From Candidatus Limnocylindrales bacterium (GTDB lineage Bacteria; Moduliflexota; Moduliflexia; Moduliflexales; JAUQPW01), in assembly GCA_035559535.1 (NCBI GenBank), contig DATMBG010000058.1, positions 124,001-188,000 of the forward strand: a stretch of 64,000 nt of DNA. Reading direction: 5' to 3'. Position numbers and translations under genes: made by a program. Numbering within the stretch: the stretch's first letter is position 1; each line of letters opens with the position of its first letter. Shown piece after piece: positions 50,162-58,107 of this stretch. The notes beneath the pieces were generated by a model. That model saw only the letters and a list, made by a program, of their open reading frames with translations, did not search any database and was not told where the DNA came from.

Positions 50162-52465
50162 ATGTCTAAATTAGAAAATCCTATCCAAGAGGAACTATCC
50201 AAGGAAAAACCGAAATATAAGGTTATAGGTACGCGTCCTATTCGTCACGATGGGACCGATAAGGTTACAGGAAGGGCCATTTATGGGGCCGATGTAAAAA
50301 TATCCGGGTTATTGCATGGTAAAATTCTAAGGAGCCCGCACGCCCATGCTCGTATTCGATCCATTGATGTAAGTCGGGCCCTGGCATTACCCGGGGTTAA
50401 AGCCGTAGTAACAGCACAAGATCTGCCTCCGGTTGCCGATAAGATCGAGGAACTTGGAGAAGGAGCCGTTAATATAAAATATTTGCAGGAAAATATCCTG
50501 GCCCGGGAGAAAGTCCTCTATAAAGGTCATGCTGTGGCCGGAGTTGCAGCCATCAATCCGCATATTGCCGAAGAAGCTTTAGCTCTGATTGAGGTAGATT
50601 ATGAGGTACTCCCTCCGGTGTTGGAGGTTCGGCAGGCTATGAAAGAAGATGCTCCCTTATTACATCCAGACCTGAAAACCAAGTCCCTGGGTGAGAAAAC
50701 CGATAAAGTCAGCAATATTGCCCAGCATGTCCAATATAAGTTAGGAGATCCCGAGAAGGGATTCCAGGAAGCAGATCTTGTGATAGAAAGGGAGTTTACC
50801 ACCTCTACCGTACACCAGGGATATATTGAGCCGCATAACGCCACAGCCCTGTGGAACGCCGATGGCAATCTGACCGTTTGGTGCAGTACCCAGGGGGCCT
50901 TCATGGCGCAAAAGCAACTTTCCGATGTTCTACAAATACCGGTTTCCAAGATCAAGGTAATTCCGGCGGAGATTGGCGGTGGATTTGGGGGCAAGATCCC
51001 GATTTATCTGGAACCCGTTGCCGCTCTACTTTCTCGAAAGACCGGTCGTCCGGTCAAGATAGTCATGAGTCGGACTGAAGTATTTGAAGGGACGGGCCCC
51101 ACCCCGGCTTCCTATATTAAGGTCAAGATGGGAGTCAAGCGGAATGGACGCATTGTAGCCGCTCAGGCCTACCTGGCTTATGAAGCCGGAGCTTACCCTG
51201 GATCTCCTATAAATCCTGGCTGTATGTGTATTTTCGCTCCGTATAACATCCCCAACGTGTTGATCGATGGATACGATGTGGTTGTAAACAAGCCAAAAAC
51301 CGCGGCTTATAGAGCTCCGGGGGCTACCAACGCTGCATTTGCCAGCGAGACGGTGATTGATGAGATTTGTGAGCAACTGGGGATGGATCCCCTGCAATTT
51401 CGTCTGTTAAATGGGGCGAAAGAGGGGGATCGTAAAGCCGACGGTTTACCTTATCCCCGAATCGGGTATCTGGAAACAGTGGAAGCTGCCATGAAGCACG
51501 AGCATTATCAAACTCCCCTGAAAGGACCGAACCGGGGAAGGGGCGTGGCTTCGGGTTATTGGTTTAATGTGGGTCTTCAGTCCAGTGCCATTATCAGTGT
51601 TAATGCCGATGGTACCGTAAGTCTGGTAGAAGGATCTACAGATATCGGAGGTACCCGTGCTTCTGTTGCCATGCAGGCCGCTGAGGTGTTGGGGATTGCA
51701 GCCGAAGATGTTCGCCCCGTGGTGGGAGATACAGATTCCGTAGGCTATACCGATGTAACCGGGGGAAGTCGGGTCACTTTTGCGACGGGATGGGCAGCCT
51801 ATGAAGCTGCACAGGATGTTAAGCGACAGATGATAGAACGGGCCGCGAAAATTTGGGGGGTTTCCCCGGAAGAAGTCACCTTTGTTGAGGGGGTCTTTCA
51901 GTTGAGTAAAGATCCCGAGAAACGCATGACCTTTAAGGAACTGGCCGCCCAATTATCCAAAACCGGTGGACCGGTTGTAGGTCGAGCTACCGTGGCCCCT
52001 CGTGGGGTAGGAGGAGCCTTTGCCACCCACATCGTAGATGTTGAAGTAGATCCGGAAACCGGAAAAGTCCAGATTCTCCGTTATACGGCTGTCCAGGATG
52101 CCGGAAAGGCGATCCATCCCAGTTACGTGGAAGGGCAGATGCAGGGCGGTGTAGCCCAGGGAATTGGCTGGGCCCTTAATGAGGAGTACTTCTATACCCC
52201 GGATGGACGGATGGCCAATGCCAGTTTCCTCGATTATCGTATGCCAACCTGTTTGGATCTTCCCATGATTGATACAGTGATTGTGGAAGTTCCTAATCCT
52301 GGGCACCCCTTTGGGGTCCGAGGCGTCGGTGAAGTACCTATTGTTCCTCCGGCTGCCGCCATAGCTAACGCCATTTATCGGGCCGTGGGAGTCCGAATGC
52401 GGCATCTCCCCATGTCCCCTGGTCGGGTCCTGGAAGAAATCTTGAAGAAAAATCAGAAATCGTAG
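50162..52465 (+). CDS. Molybdenum hydroxylase large (molybdopterin) subunit, xanthine dehydrogenase family
   Basis: 767 aa, ATG after GAGGAGG. N-terminal aldehyde-oxidase a/b hammerhead: GTDKVTGRAIYGADVKISG and LHGKILRSPHAHARI. Mo-cofactor motifs are GGGFGGKIPIYLEP, TAAYRAPGATNAAF, GSTDIGGTRASVAMQAAEVL, and the catalytic-Glu region GHPFGVRGVGEVPIVPPA. It lacks the AYxCSFR active-site loop of form I CO dehydrogenase, so it is a hydroxylase of another substrate (heterocycle, aldehyde or purine-like). Export is not indicated. It is followed by a MoaD-like gene. Confidence 0.95.
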   Translation: MSKLENPIQEELSKEKPKYKVIGTRPIRHDGTDKVTGRAIYGADVKISGLLHGKILRSPHAHARIRSIDVSRALALPGVKAVVTAQDLPPVADKIEELGEGAVNIKYLQENILAREKVLYKGHAVAGVAAINPHIAEEALALIEVDYEVLPPVLEVRQAMKEDAPLLHPDLKTKSLGEKTDKVSNIAQHVQYKLGDPEKGFQEADLVIEREFTTSTVHQGYIEPHNATALWNADGNLTVWCSTQGAFMAQKQLSDVLQIPVSKIKVIPAEIGGGFGGKIPIYLEPVAALLSRKTGRPVKIVMSRTEVFEGTGPTPASYIKVKMGVKRNGRIVAAQAYLAYEAGAYPGSPINPGCMCIFAPYNIPNVLIDGYDVVVNKPKTAAYRAPGATNAAFASETVIDEICEQLGMDPLQFRLLNGAKEGDRKADGLPYPRIGYLETVEAAMKHEHYQTPLKGPNRGRGVASGYWFNVGLQSSAIISVNADGTVSLVEGSTDIGGTRASVAMQAAEVLGIAAEDVRPVVGDTDSVGYTDVTGGSRVTFATGWAAYEAAQDVKRQMIERAAKIWGVSPEEVTFVEGVFQLSKDPEKRMTFKELAAQLSKTGGPVVGRATVAPRGVGGAFATHIVDVEVDPETGKVQILRYTAVQDAGKAIHPSYVEGQMQGGVAQGIGWALNEEYFYTPDGRMANASFLDYRMPTCLDLPMIDTVIVEVPNPGHPFGVRGVGEVPIVPPAAAIANAIYRAVGVRMRHLPMSPGRVLEEILKKNQKS

Positions 52466-52467
52466 GA

Positions 52468-52517
52468 GTCAGAAGCCGGGGTCAGAAGTCTGAATATTCT
52501 GAACCCCGGTTTCTGAC
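52468..52517. repeat. GTCAGAAGCCGGGGTCAGA hairpin after the large subunit gene
   Basis: GTCAGAAGCCGGGGTCAGA is followed by TCTGAACCCCGGTTTCTGAC, a nearly perfect complement, starting a few bases after the stop codon. It could act as a 3' stabilising or weak termination stem, but there is no T-run. Confidence 0.7.
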
Positions 52518-52544
52518 CTCTACGGTTAATCTGCCTTTCATAAG

Positions 52545-52615
52545 GTAATCTATCCTGGCGAGGAACCCTTGGACAGAACCTGTGAAGTATTCAGAGGCTC
52601 GCCAGGATAGATTAC
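52545..52615. repeat. Perfect 18-bp inverted repeat with a 35-nt loop
   Basis: GTAATCTATCCTGGCGAG at 52545-52562 and CTCGCCAGGATAGATTAC at 52598-52615 are exact complements. The unit is 71 bp in total and lies 29 bp before the MoaD-like gene. It could be an RNA leader structure, an operator or a small mobile (MITE-like) remnant. I see no second copy in the window. Confidence 0.85.
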
Positions 52616-52643
52616 TCGTTTGATTACAAATTCGTAGAAAGAA

Positions 52644-52919
52644 ATGGCTACAGTATGGATTCCCTCGCTCATGCGGTCGCTCACCCATGGAGTGGAAAAA
52701 GTGACCGTATCCGGCTCTACCTTGGGAGAAGTACTGGACAATCTGGATAAGGCTTATCCCGGTCTGAAAAATCGCCTTTGGGAAGAAGGCCGGATTACTC
52801 CTCATGTTACAGTGGTCATAGATGGAGAAATGGGTATTCAGGGATTGTGGTATCCCGTACAGGAACACAGTGAGATTCACTTTCTTCCGGTTATCAGTGG
52901 GGGGGTTGACCTGGATTAA
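52644..52919 (+). CDS. MoaD/ThiS-like ubiquitin-fold sulfur carrier
   Basis: 91 aa. A beta-grasp protein: MATVWIPSLMRSLTHGVEKV, TVSGSTLGEVLDNLDKAYPG, HVTVVIDGEM, EIHFLPVISGG. Sulfur carriers end in Gly-Gly, but here GG is followed by VDLD, so it needs trimming by a protease before adenylation, or the tail is natural in this subfamily. Position after a molybdenum hydroxylase suggests cofactor sulfur supply, possibly with the MoeB/ThiF homologue at 62202-63236. Confidence 0.85.
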   Translation: MATVWIPSLMRSLTHGVEKVTVSGSTLGEVLDNLDKAYPGLKNRLWEEGRITPHVTVVIDGEMGIQGLWYPVQEHSEIHFLPVISGGVDLD

Positions 52920-52931
52920 GGATTCTTAAGT

Positions 52932-53267
52932 TTATTCGATGGCTTCGTCAACCTTCAAGCAAAGTCCCGGAAGTACTTCCGACGTAATCCTGTCTCCGGT
53001 TCCCTATAATCCCAACCGTTCCCATCCATTGAATGAGAGTTTCAAGATTTCTAGAGTCCTGGCCTCGGAAGATACCAGCCAACATTCTCGAACATCTATC
53101 CAGGCATAATCCTTGAGCTTTTTTTCAGCATCCGCTCGGATGTTAGAGGGTGGGAGGATTTTGTATCTCTGTTTTATTTCCGGCATTTCAAGATATTCTT
53201 CGTAGGTTATGTCTTTTGTTTTAAGAGACCTGAGAAATTCTTTACCTTCTTTAAACATTTTCTTCAA
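52932..53267 (-). pseudogene. Uma2-family (DUF820) gene remnant with internal deletion and premature stop
   Basis: The N-terminal part ITYEEYLEMPEIKQRYKI is joined directly to the late part LPPSNIRADAEKKLKDYAWI, RECWLVSSEARTLEILKL, GWERLGL. In intact Uma2 proteins about 90 residues with the catalytic Asp/Glu core lie between, so they have been lost in frame. After a TAG at 53004-53006 the same frame continues GTGDRITSEVLPGLCLKV to a natural TAA at 52932-52934, exactly the usual Uma2 ending. Two lesions make it non-functional. It overlaps the end of hyuB by 17 bp. Confidence 0.82.
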
Positions 53268-55059
53268 AGGCTAAAAAATAATGCCGCATCTGGGAAGTTT
53301 TACTTACATCCAGTTCCAGAGAGTCCTTTTGAAAAAACACCCCATACTCCCGCATGGCTTGTTCTCGGGTGATATAGCCCCCTTTGACGTCCCGTATGAT
53401 CAACCGGATGGATCGAACAAAAGGACTTCCATAACCGCCGCCTCCTGGAGTTTCCAGATGGATTATATCTCCGGCTTGTAGGGGTATATCCTCTTCAGAG
53501 ATAAGATAAATCACAGAAGGTGTGGCAAATTTGCTCAAAACGGGAGGGACTTTACCTTCAGAGGCTTCTAACCCGTATATATAGTGGGTTCCTCGAATCT
53601 GGAGGACGTACCGACTGCCGGACCCACTCCAACCATTGGCTGCCCCGAAGGGGCGACTGACTCCTCTACCTCCCAGAATGGAAAAGAAGGCCTGACCTCG
53701 CCGTAGGGTAAACGTGCAAACTACTCCAAAACCCCCTCGAAATCGCCCGGCTCCGGCAGAACCTTCCCGGATTTTATATTCTTGAAACAGAAAGGGATAT
53801 CGGGTCTCCAGAACTTCCAGAGAGGGGAGACGGTGAAGGCCTACCAGGGGTGAGCCGTTGGTCAACCCGTCGGCCTGGTTACTGCCGCCATATCCGCCAT
53901 GCAGGGATCCCGTGAATTTGTAGCTTCCGTGGACGGGGTCTTGACCATACAAAGAAAAACTGGTCCCAGTGGAGAAAGATCCGGCTATGGCCCGACCCGG
54001 AGCAGCTTGATGAAAAACTCCAAAAATGACATCTATAATTCGCTGGGATATTTCCAGGACCGAAGCAGATACCGGCTTTGGAAAAGGAGCATTGAGAAAG
54101 GTCTCCTTTGGAACGATAAACTGGAAAGGCTTAAAACTTCCGGCACTCAGCGGGATGTCCGGATAAATATGTTTTAGGGCGAGATAGCAAGAAGACAGAG
54201 TCGTAGGTAGCGTGCTGTTGAAAGGTCCATCGGATGGAGGGTCACTTTCGGAGAAATCCAGGCAGGCCCCTACGTCTGTTACCTGGAACTTCAAGGAGAT
54301 TTTCAGAGGTTTACCGTCGGGTTGATCTCTATCCAGATAATCCGAGAATGTGTAAACCCCCTTGGGAATATCCTGGAGATATCGCCGCATCTCTAACTCG
54401 CTCCGGCGTTGGAGTTCCAGGATACTTTCCTGAACGGCCTTCAAACCATACCGATCTAAAAGTCGGGTTAAGCGTTGAGTTCCCATCTGAAGTGCCTGGA
54501 TTTGAGCCTGGAGATCTCCCAAAAGGATTTTGGGAAATCGACTATTCCCCAGAAGAATTTTCAAAATATTGGAGTCGGGTTGATCTTCTGAACCAAATTT
54601 TACCAATGGGAATCGAACTCCTTCCTGATAAATATCCTGGACTCGGGGAGAGAACCCGGTGGGGCTTCGACTCCCCATATCCAGGTGCTGACCTATGTTG
54701 GCCAAAAAGGCAAAACGATGCCCTTGATAAAAATAAGGTTTGATCAGGGCGATGTGATTTAGGCTGAGGCTACCACTGTAGGGATCGTTGCAGAGGTAGA
54801 TATCCCCTTCGGCTATGGAAGTTTCTTGCTCTAAAAGTTGCTGGATTGTGGTTTCAAGTGCTCCGGTATAAAGCGGATATCCCCGGCTCCCCTGAACCAG
54901 TAAATCCCCAGAACTTCCCGCATAGAGTCCAGAGGCACGATTTTGGCTTTCGGAAATAGCCGGAGAAAAAGCAAATCGCTCAAACCACGTGTCCATTTCC
55001 TCGGCAATTTGCTCTAAACCCCCTTTAATAATCACTAAAGTTAAAGGATTAAGGCCCAT
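53251..55059 (-). CDS. hyuB: Hydantoinase B/oxoprolinase-type protein
   Basis: 602 aa from ATG 55059. The HyuB family blocks are present: RASGLYAGSSGDLLVQGSRG, GDIYLCNDPYSGSLSLNHIA, SPTGFSPRVQDIYQEGVRFP, PFNSTLPTTLSSCYLALKHI and the C-terminal LETPGGGGYGSP. HyuB pairs with HyuA (the ATP-binding subunit) to hydrolyse hydantoins, 5-oxoproline or caprolactam-like rings. No HyuA gene lies in the window, so it may be elsewhere or this subunit acts alone. It is preceded by an AT-rich spacer with no clear promoter call. Confidence 0.92.
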   Translation of the reverse strand: MGLNPLTLVIIKGGLEQIAEEMDTWFERFAFSPAISESQNRASGLYAGSSGDLLVQGSRGYPLYTGALETTIQQLLEQETSIAEGDIYLCNDPYSGSLSLNHIALIKPYFYQGHRFAFLANIGQHLDMGSRSPTGFSPRVQDIYQEGVRFPLVKFGSEDQPDSNILKILLGNSRFPKILLGDLQAQIQALQMGTQRLTRLLDRYGLKAVQESILELQRRSELEMRRYLQDIPKGVYTFSDYLDRDQPDGKPLKISLKFQVTDVGACLDFSESDPPSDGPFNSTLPTTLSSCYLALKHIYPDIPLSAGSFKPFQFIVPKETFLNAPFPKPVSASVLEISQRIIDVIFGVFHQAAPGRAIAGSFSTGTSFSLYGQDPVHGSYKFTGSLHGGYGGSNQADGLTNGSPLVGLHRLPSLEVLETRYPFLFQEYKIREGSAGAGRFRGGFGVVCTFTLRRGQAFFSILGGRGVSRPFGAANGWSGSGSRYVLQIRGTHYIYGLEASEGKVPPVLSKFATPSVIYLISEEDIPLQAGDIIHLETPGGGGYGSPFVRSIRLIIRDVKGGYITREQAMREYGVFFQKDSLELDVSKTSQMRHYFLAFEENV

Positions 55060-55182
55060 GTGTGAACGTATAAAAAGTAAATTGTAAAATATAAATTCCC
55101 TTCTTTACATTTTACAAAATATATATTATATATGATGAAAGGTGGGGTACCTTATCTCTGCATAACAAGATTTTCTGTAAGC

Positions 55183-55274
55183 CATTATTGCGAAGAACGA
55201 GAGCGACGAAGTAATCTTTCAGGTTCTGGAAAGATCTCCTGGATTGTTTCGCTCCTGTCGTTGCTCGCAATGAT
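55183..55274. repeat. CATTATTGCGAAGAACGAGAGCGACGAA-type dispersed repeat (MITE-like)
   Basis: An imperfect inverted repeat: the left arm ATTGCGAAGAACGAGAGCGA pairs with the right arm TCGTTGCTCGCAAT around a GTAATCTTTCAGG...GGATTGTTTC centre. It matches a widespread bacterial repeat recalled for the consensus ATTGCGAGGAGCGAAGCGA; its translations read like HCEERSDEA. It is divergent from family members by several substitutions, so it is an old copy. Confidence 0.7.
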
Positions 55275-55490
55275 CTACAGAAGAAAATGTTATGCCGGGT
55301 TAAAAGGGCTACCTCCCTAGAATTAAAAAAAGCTAGCATACCTTTCAAAAAGGTAGTATATTAGTAAATTAGGCTACACTAGTTAGCAAGGAGGGTTAGG
55401 TCATTTCAGGTAATATTTATTCCTTTGCCGATTTATTTCAACCTAAAAATGGGTTGACGGCAAGGAATTAAATTCTATGAAAGGATTATC

Positions 55491-55670
55491 GTGGCTAATA
55501 TATACATTAAAGTAAACGGGAGTTTCCCTAAAGCATTACAGGAATTTAAAAGACGATCCGGATTCATTCTCCGGGAATACAAAGAGAGTCAGTATTTTGT
55601 ACCGGCTTCGGTAAAAAGACAGCTCAAGCGGAAACGGAAGCTGAAAAAAAGTAGAGAGTATTCTCGCTAA
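55491..55670 (+). CDS. rpsU: Small ribosomal subunit protein bS21
   Basis: 59 aa from GTG 55491 (AAAGGA 6 bp upstream). It starts VANIYIKVNGSFPKALQEF and contains KRRSGFILREYKESQYFVP, and ends in a basic tail SVKRQLKRKRKLKKSREYSR. Pattern and charge match bS21, which contacts the 16S rRNA 3' end in initiation. It is isolated from the usual dnaG/rpoD or gatB neighbours. TTGACG (55454) and TATGAA (55476) 16 bp apart could be its promoter, leaving little or no leader. A terminator follows. Confidence 0.85.
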   Translation: MANIYIKVNGSFPKALQEFKRRSGFILREYKESQYFVPASVKRQLKRKRKLKKSREYSR

Positions 55671-55682
55671 ATTCCTTTTCCG

Positions 55683-55709
55683 CCCCCTCTATAGAGGGGG
55701 TTATTTTTT
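55683..55709 (+). terminator. Rho-independent terminator after rpsU
   Basis: CCCCCTC, loop TATA, GAGGGGG, then TTATTTTTT. It begins 12 bp after the rpsU stop. The 55710-55889 spacer to the next gene shows no further feature. Confidence 0.92.
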
Positions 55710-55889
55710 CTCTCCTGGGTAAATCTTTTCCTGTTTGAGTCCTCTGGGTTTCTTGTAAATTTCTTTCCTTATAGGTTCCCTGATAATTTGATTGACTTTA
55801 TTTCTCGGGCGGGATATCCTGTTATTTTGTTAATAAACTTAAGGGTTTTAGTCGATTTTAACGAAATTTGTTTTAAACGGGGGAACATC

Positions 55890-56333
55890 ATGCCGGCTTT
55901 AACAAAAGAACAGCTTAATGAGTTTTTAATGAAGGGAAACCTGATTGCAAAATTAGCGACCCTTAAAGAGGACGGTGCGCCGTACGTAAACCCTGTTTGG
56001 TATGAGTATGATGGGCAGTATATCTATATTATCGGGAGGGCTCGGGCTCAATTCGTCCATAATATTCGGAAAGATCCCCGGGTTGCAGTTTGTATAGATA
56101 CCCCTACCCCGCCCCATACCCGTGTTCTCATAGAGGGAAAAGCGGAGATCATCGACAAGGACTGGGTCGAAATGGGATACCGGATGGCCCGACGTTACCG
56201 GGGGGAGGTGGAAGGTCCCAAGTATATTGAAAAAACCCTTAACAGACCTCGGGCCATGATTCGAATCACTCCTGAAAAAATCACCTCCTGGACCGGTCCA
56301 GAATGGCATCGGCGTTATTTTGATCCTGAATAA
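55890..56333 (+). CDS. Pyridoxamine-phosphate-oxidase-fold (PPOX/split-barrel flavin) protein
   Basis: 147 aa from ATG 55890 (GGGGGA upstream); the frame opens 34 codons earlier but those have no family match. Split-barrel blocks are IAKLATLKEDGAPYVNPVWY, YIYIIGRARAQFVHNIRKDP and RVAVCIDTPTPPHTRVLIEG. The C-terminal PRAMIRITPEKITSWTGPEW is common in F420- or FMN-dependent PPOX proteins. The cofactor (FMN versus F420) and substrate cannot be told. The lipoprotein gene begins 22 bp downstream. Confidence 0.9.
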   Translation: MPALTKEQLNEFLMKGNLIAKLATLKEDGAPYVNPVWYEYDGQYIYIIGRARAQFVHNIRKDPRVAVCIDTPTPPHTRVLIEGKAEIIDKDWVEMGYRMARRYRGEVEGPKYIEKTLNRPRAMIRITPEKITSWTGPEWHRRYFDPE

Positions 56334-56354
56334 AAATGAGGAAGGAGGCCTTTT

Positions 56355-56774
56355 ATGCGTTTTAATCTCTTTCCAACGTTTTACAGGCTGAGCGTTTTAA
56401 CCCTGCTTGTGTTTCTTCTGTCCGGGTGTGTATCTACAAAGGGTAAACCCATTCCAAAGGATTCGGTCGTAAAAATCCAGAAAGGGATTACAACCAAAAC
56501 GGATATTCTTGAACAATTTGGGGCTCCTGACGAGATTTTATATTCTCCCCGAGGGGAAGAAATATTTATCTACAGGTATTCAGAAAAGCTCGACTTGCAT
56601 GCAGGTCAGGCGGTAGGAGTTATTCTCCGGAGGGATGTTCCCGGTTTAGGAACCCTGGTAGACCTGGGAACCCGTCGAGTTTCTGAAAAAGAGGATCGAC
56701 TCATGGTTTTTTTAGATGATAAGGGCATTGTTCAAAATATCGGATTTACCCATGAGACGGGTAAAGGGAAATAA
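56355..56774 (+). CDS. SmpA/BamE-like outer-membrane lipoprotein
   Basis: 139 aa, with GGAAGGAGG before the ATG. The signal peptide ends in a lipobox, LLSGC (Cys at about residue 25), so it is lipidated and exported. The mature part has VVKIQKGITTKTDILEQFGA, PDEILYSPRGEEIFIYRY and LMVFLDDKGIVQNIGF, the pattern of SmpA/OmlA/BamE-type domains. BamE tunes the BAM complex. The homology is fold-level only, and a different role is possible. The 45 bp after it hold no gene. Confidence 0.82.
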   Translation: MRFNLFPTFYRLSVLTLLVFLLSGCVSTKGKPIPKDSVVKIQKGITTKTDILEQFGAPDEILYSPRGEEIFIYRYSEKLDLHAGQAVGVILRRDVPGLGTLVDLGTRRVSEKEDRLMVFLDDKGIVQNIGFTHETGKGK

Positions 56775-56819
56775 TGAATTTAGGAGTTCCATAGTCCCGC
56801 AGGAATTCCTGTTCCGGCT

Positions 56820-58016
56820 TTAAAATCGGTCTTGACTCAGATACTTCACCGCTGCATAGGCTACGGTTTTAACTCCGGTAACCAGGGCTTCCTCGTCGAA
56901 ATCAAAGTAGGGAGAATGAAGGGGATGGATATGTCCTTTTTCAGGGTTGTGAACTCCGATTTTGATAAAAGTTCCCGGAATGGTCTGACAAAAGGCCCCA
57001 AAGTCTTCTCCCGTCATATGCGGATGGGGAAGACGTAATACCTGATCATCTCCCAAGATTTCACGGGAAGCTTCTTCGACCAGTTGGGTCAGAGCCGGTT
57101 CGTTAAGGGTAGGGGCTACGCCAAGGAGATAGGTAAACTCATATGTGGCTCCCAGCGCCTCTGTTACGCCTTTCACAATCCTTTCGATTCTTTCTCTGAC
57201 ATAGGTCCGGGTTTCCGGTAAAAGGGTTCGAACGGTTCCCCGGAGTTCCACTTCATTGGCAATAATATTGTGTCGGGTACCTCCGTGAACAAGCCCAATG
57301 CTAACCACGACCGGATCCAGGGGATCGGTCATGCGACTGGCGATAAGTTGAATCATATTGATAATCTGGGAAGCAATGACAATGGGATCAATGGTCATAT
57401 GGGGCAGGGCGGCATGACCTCCCTTACCGATAATCTTGAGAGAAAAGGAGTCTGAGGCAGCCATGGAAGGGCCGTAATTCAATCCAATCTGGCCTAATCG
57501 GATAGGGGCCGGCCACATATGGACTCCCAGGATGGCCGAAACTTTTGGGTTTGTCAAAACCCCGTCTTGAATCATCCCTGCAGCTCCTTTCCCACCGGCT
57601 TCCTCGGCAGGTTGAAAGATAAATTTAACGTTTCCAGGAATCTCATTCCGCAGGCTATGAAGAACCCGGGCAGCTCCCAGGATAATGGTAGAATGGCCAT
57701 CATGTCCACAGGCGTGCATGACGCCCTTATGCTTAGAGGTATAGGAAGTTTGGTTCCTTTCTTCGACCGGAAGGGCATCCATATCTCCCCGAAGTCCAAT
57801 GACTTTATCTTCTGAATTTCCTTTGAGTAAAGCCACTACCCCTGTTTTACCCACTCCTGTCTGAACTTCCAGTCCCATATCTCTTAAAGCCCGGGCAATT
57901 TTTTCCGATGTGCGGACTTCTTCAAAAGATAACTCCGGGTATTGATGCAAATCCCGACGAAACTCCGTCAAAAAACTTTTAATCTCCTCAGCCTTCTTGC
58001 TGATTTTTTCTTTCAT
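56820..58016 (-). CDS. M20-family N-acyl-amino-acid/hippurate amidohydrolase
   Basis: 398 aa. M20D metallopeptidase: IHQ-region LHQYPELSFEEVRTSEKIA, GLRGDMDALPVEE, the metal site HACGHDGHSTIILGAA, FQPAEEAGGKGAAGMI, the dimerisation domain from about residue 185, and PHMTGEDFGAF with the last His. It removes acyl groups from amino acids, such as hippurate, indole-acetyl or N-acetyl compounds. No export signal. The gene is followed by a minus-strand aminotransferase (58108) upstream on the same strand. Confidence 0.94.
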   Translation of the reverse strand: MKEKISKKAEEIKSFLTEFRRDLHQYPELSFEEVRTSEKIARALRDMGLEVQTGVGKTGVVALLKGNSEDKVIGLRGDMDALPVEERNQTSYTSKHKGVMHACGHDGHSTIILGAARVLHSLRNEIPGNVKFIFQPAEEAGGKGAAGMIQDGVLTNPKVSAILGVHMWPAPIRLGQIGLNYGPSMAASDSFSLKIIGKGGHAALPHMTIDPIVIASQIINMIQLIASRMTDPLDPVVVSIGLVHGGTRHNIIANEVELRGTVRTLLPETRTYVRERIERIVKGVTEALGATYEFTYLLGVAPTLNEPALTQLVEEASREILGDDQVLRLPHPHMTGEDFGAFCQTIPGTFIKIGVHNPEKGHIHPLHSPYFDFDEEALVTGVKTVAYAAVKYLSQDRF

Positions 58017-58107
58017 GGGTCTATTTAACCACGAAGAACCCCAAACGCTTCCACAAGTATTGAACCACAGAAAACAGGAAGTAAAGCATTCTTGAGGTTT
58101 TCGTGAC

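Noticed and set aside
50162-52465. Form I aerobic carbon monoxide dehydrogenase
   Set aside because: The AYxCSFR active-site loop is absent (AYRAPGATNA instead), so the CoxL-type name is used only for the fold.
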